Of a stretch of 64,000 bases of DNA, positions 63,728 to 64,000 are shown in pieces. The notes beneath the pieces were generated by a model. That model made no database searches, was not told the DNA's origin, and saw only the letters and a list, made by a program, of their open reading frames with translations. How positions within the stretch are numbered: the stretch's first letter is position 1; each line of letters opens with the position of its first letter. Location of the stretch: positions 211,756 to 275,755 of the forward strand of contig NZ_JAKOIW010000006.1 in the NCBI RefSeq assembly GCF_022206305.1. Reading direction: 5' to 3'. A program made the translations under genes and the position numbers. The stretch is from Gordonia sp. 'Campus'. Lineage in GTDB: Bacteria; Actinomycetota; Actinomycetes; Mycobacteriales; Mycobacteriaceae.

Positions 63728-64000
63728 CGTGCACCTCCCGACCAGACGGTCGACGCGGAGTGGTCGAACGGGCACCCGTGGTCGAGGTGAGCGAGGTACT
63801 CGTCGCGGAAGTACTTCAGCGACGACACGATCGGGCTGCCGGCACCGTCGCCGAGAGCGCAGAACGACTTGCCGACAACACTGTTGGTGACGTCGGCGAG
63901 GGTGTCGAGGTCGGCCTCGGTCCCACCGTCGTGTTCGAGACGGTGCAGGAGCTGCGCCAACCAGTAGGTGCCCTCTCGGCACGGGGTGCACTTGCCGCAC
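63724..64000 (-). CDS. nuoF: NADH-quinone oxidoreductase subunit F, 5' end outside window
   Basis: Only the C-terminal 91 residues are present. They begin with [20 protein letters not shown], the 4Fe-4S N3-ligating motif, and include [20 protein letters not shown] with the fourth cysteine. The gene continues upstream beyond position 64000 and ends overlapping nuoG by 4 bp. Confidence 0.94.
   Translation of the reverse strand, partial: CGKCTPCREGTYWLAQLLHRLEHDGGTEADLDTLADVTNSVVGKSFCALGDGAGSPIVSSLKYFRDEYLAHLDHGCPFDHSASTVWSGGAR

Overview
The window is a high-GC actinobacterial chromosome segment from a mycolic-acid-bearing member of the Mycobacteriales, most like Gordonia or a close relative. 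The evidence is a galactan-export ABC transporter, an antigen-85-type mycolyltransferase, two MspA-type porins, an MmpS-like protein and a 13E12/DUF222 HNH gene. Gene order also resembles the M. tuberculosis Rv3752c-Rv3783 backbone: tadA, its partner, tyrA, the HisC2/Pat aminotransferase, an Rv3777-like oxidoreductase, an Rv3778c-like protein, bpa and the galactan exporter. The genus call is inference; no rRNA is present.

Layout. 0-5 kb: wzt/wzm galactan exporter, proteasome activator bpa, a cysteine-desulfurase-like protein, a self-regulated MarR gene and a quinone oxidoreductase. 5-13.5 kb: tRNA-Ser(UGA), xthA, an ABC-2 exporter pair, a CorA-like transporter, a hotdog thioesterase, a mycolyltransferase-like esterase and pat. 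13.6-16.2 kb: tRNA-Ser(GCU), tRNA-Arg(ACG) and helR, whose promoter carries a clear rifamycin-associated element (RAE). 16.3-16.5 kb: a gene-free, highly structured stretch that may be a non-coding RNA. 16.7-21.3 kb: MmpS-like protein, glycolipid-binding-family protein, tyrA, tadA and partner, two small stress-type helical proteins and tRNA-Ser(CGA). tadA and its expected substrate tRNA-Arg(ACG) are therefore both here.

21.3-27 kb is accessory: a lower-GC gene pair with a DUF3558-type lipoprotein, repeated hairpins and a large palindrome, two mspA-like porins, a core-less adenylate-forming-enzyme relative behind a candidate IdeR box, and a 501-aa sigma-region-4/winged-helix protein. 27-33.4 kb is a probable four-gene operon (acyl-CoA ligase, DUF3556 membrane protein, FAD oxidoreductase, PucR regulator); a second DUF3556 gene sits at 37.4-39.2 kb behind an inverted-repeat operator. 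This is the best candidate here for an undescribed metabolic system. 33.4-52.9 kb: SulP transporter, tetR/eamA divergent pair with paired operators, several hypotheticals, OsmC, lipoproteins, PhoD phosphatase, a penicillin-binding protein, a LysR/beta-lactamase-like pair, and a frameshifted HNH gene. 53-64 kb: nuoF(partial)-nuoN of respiratory complex I, a tightly overlapping operon on the minus strand.

Dispersed imperfect palindromes sharing a CAGACTTC outer motif occur at 22596-22671 and 44505-44564, with a degenerate half copy at 51573-51612. No CRISPR array, insertion sequence or intact prophage was seen.
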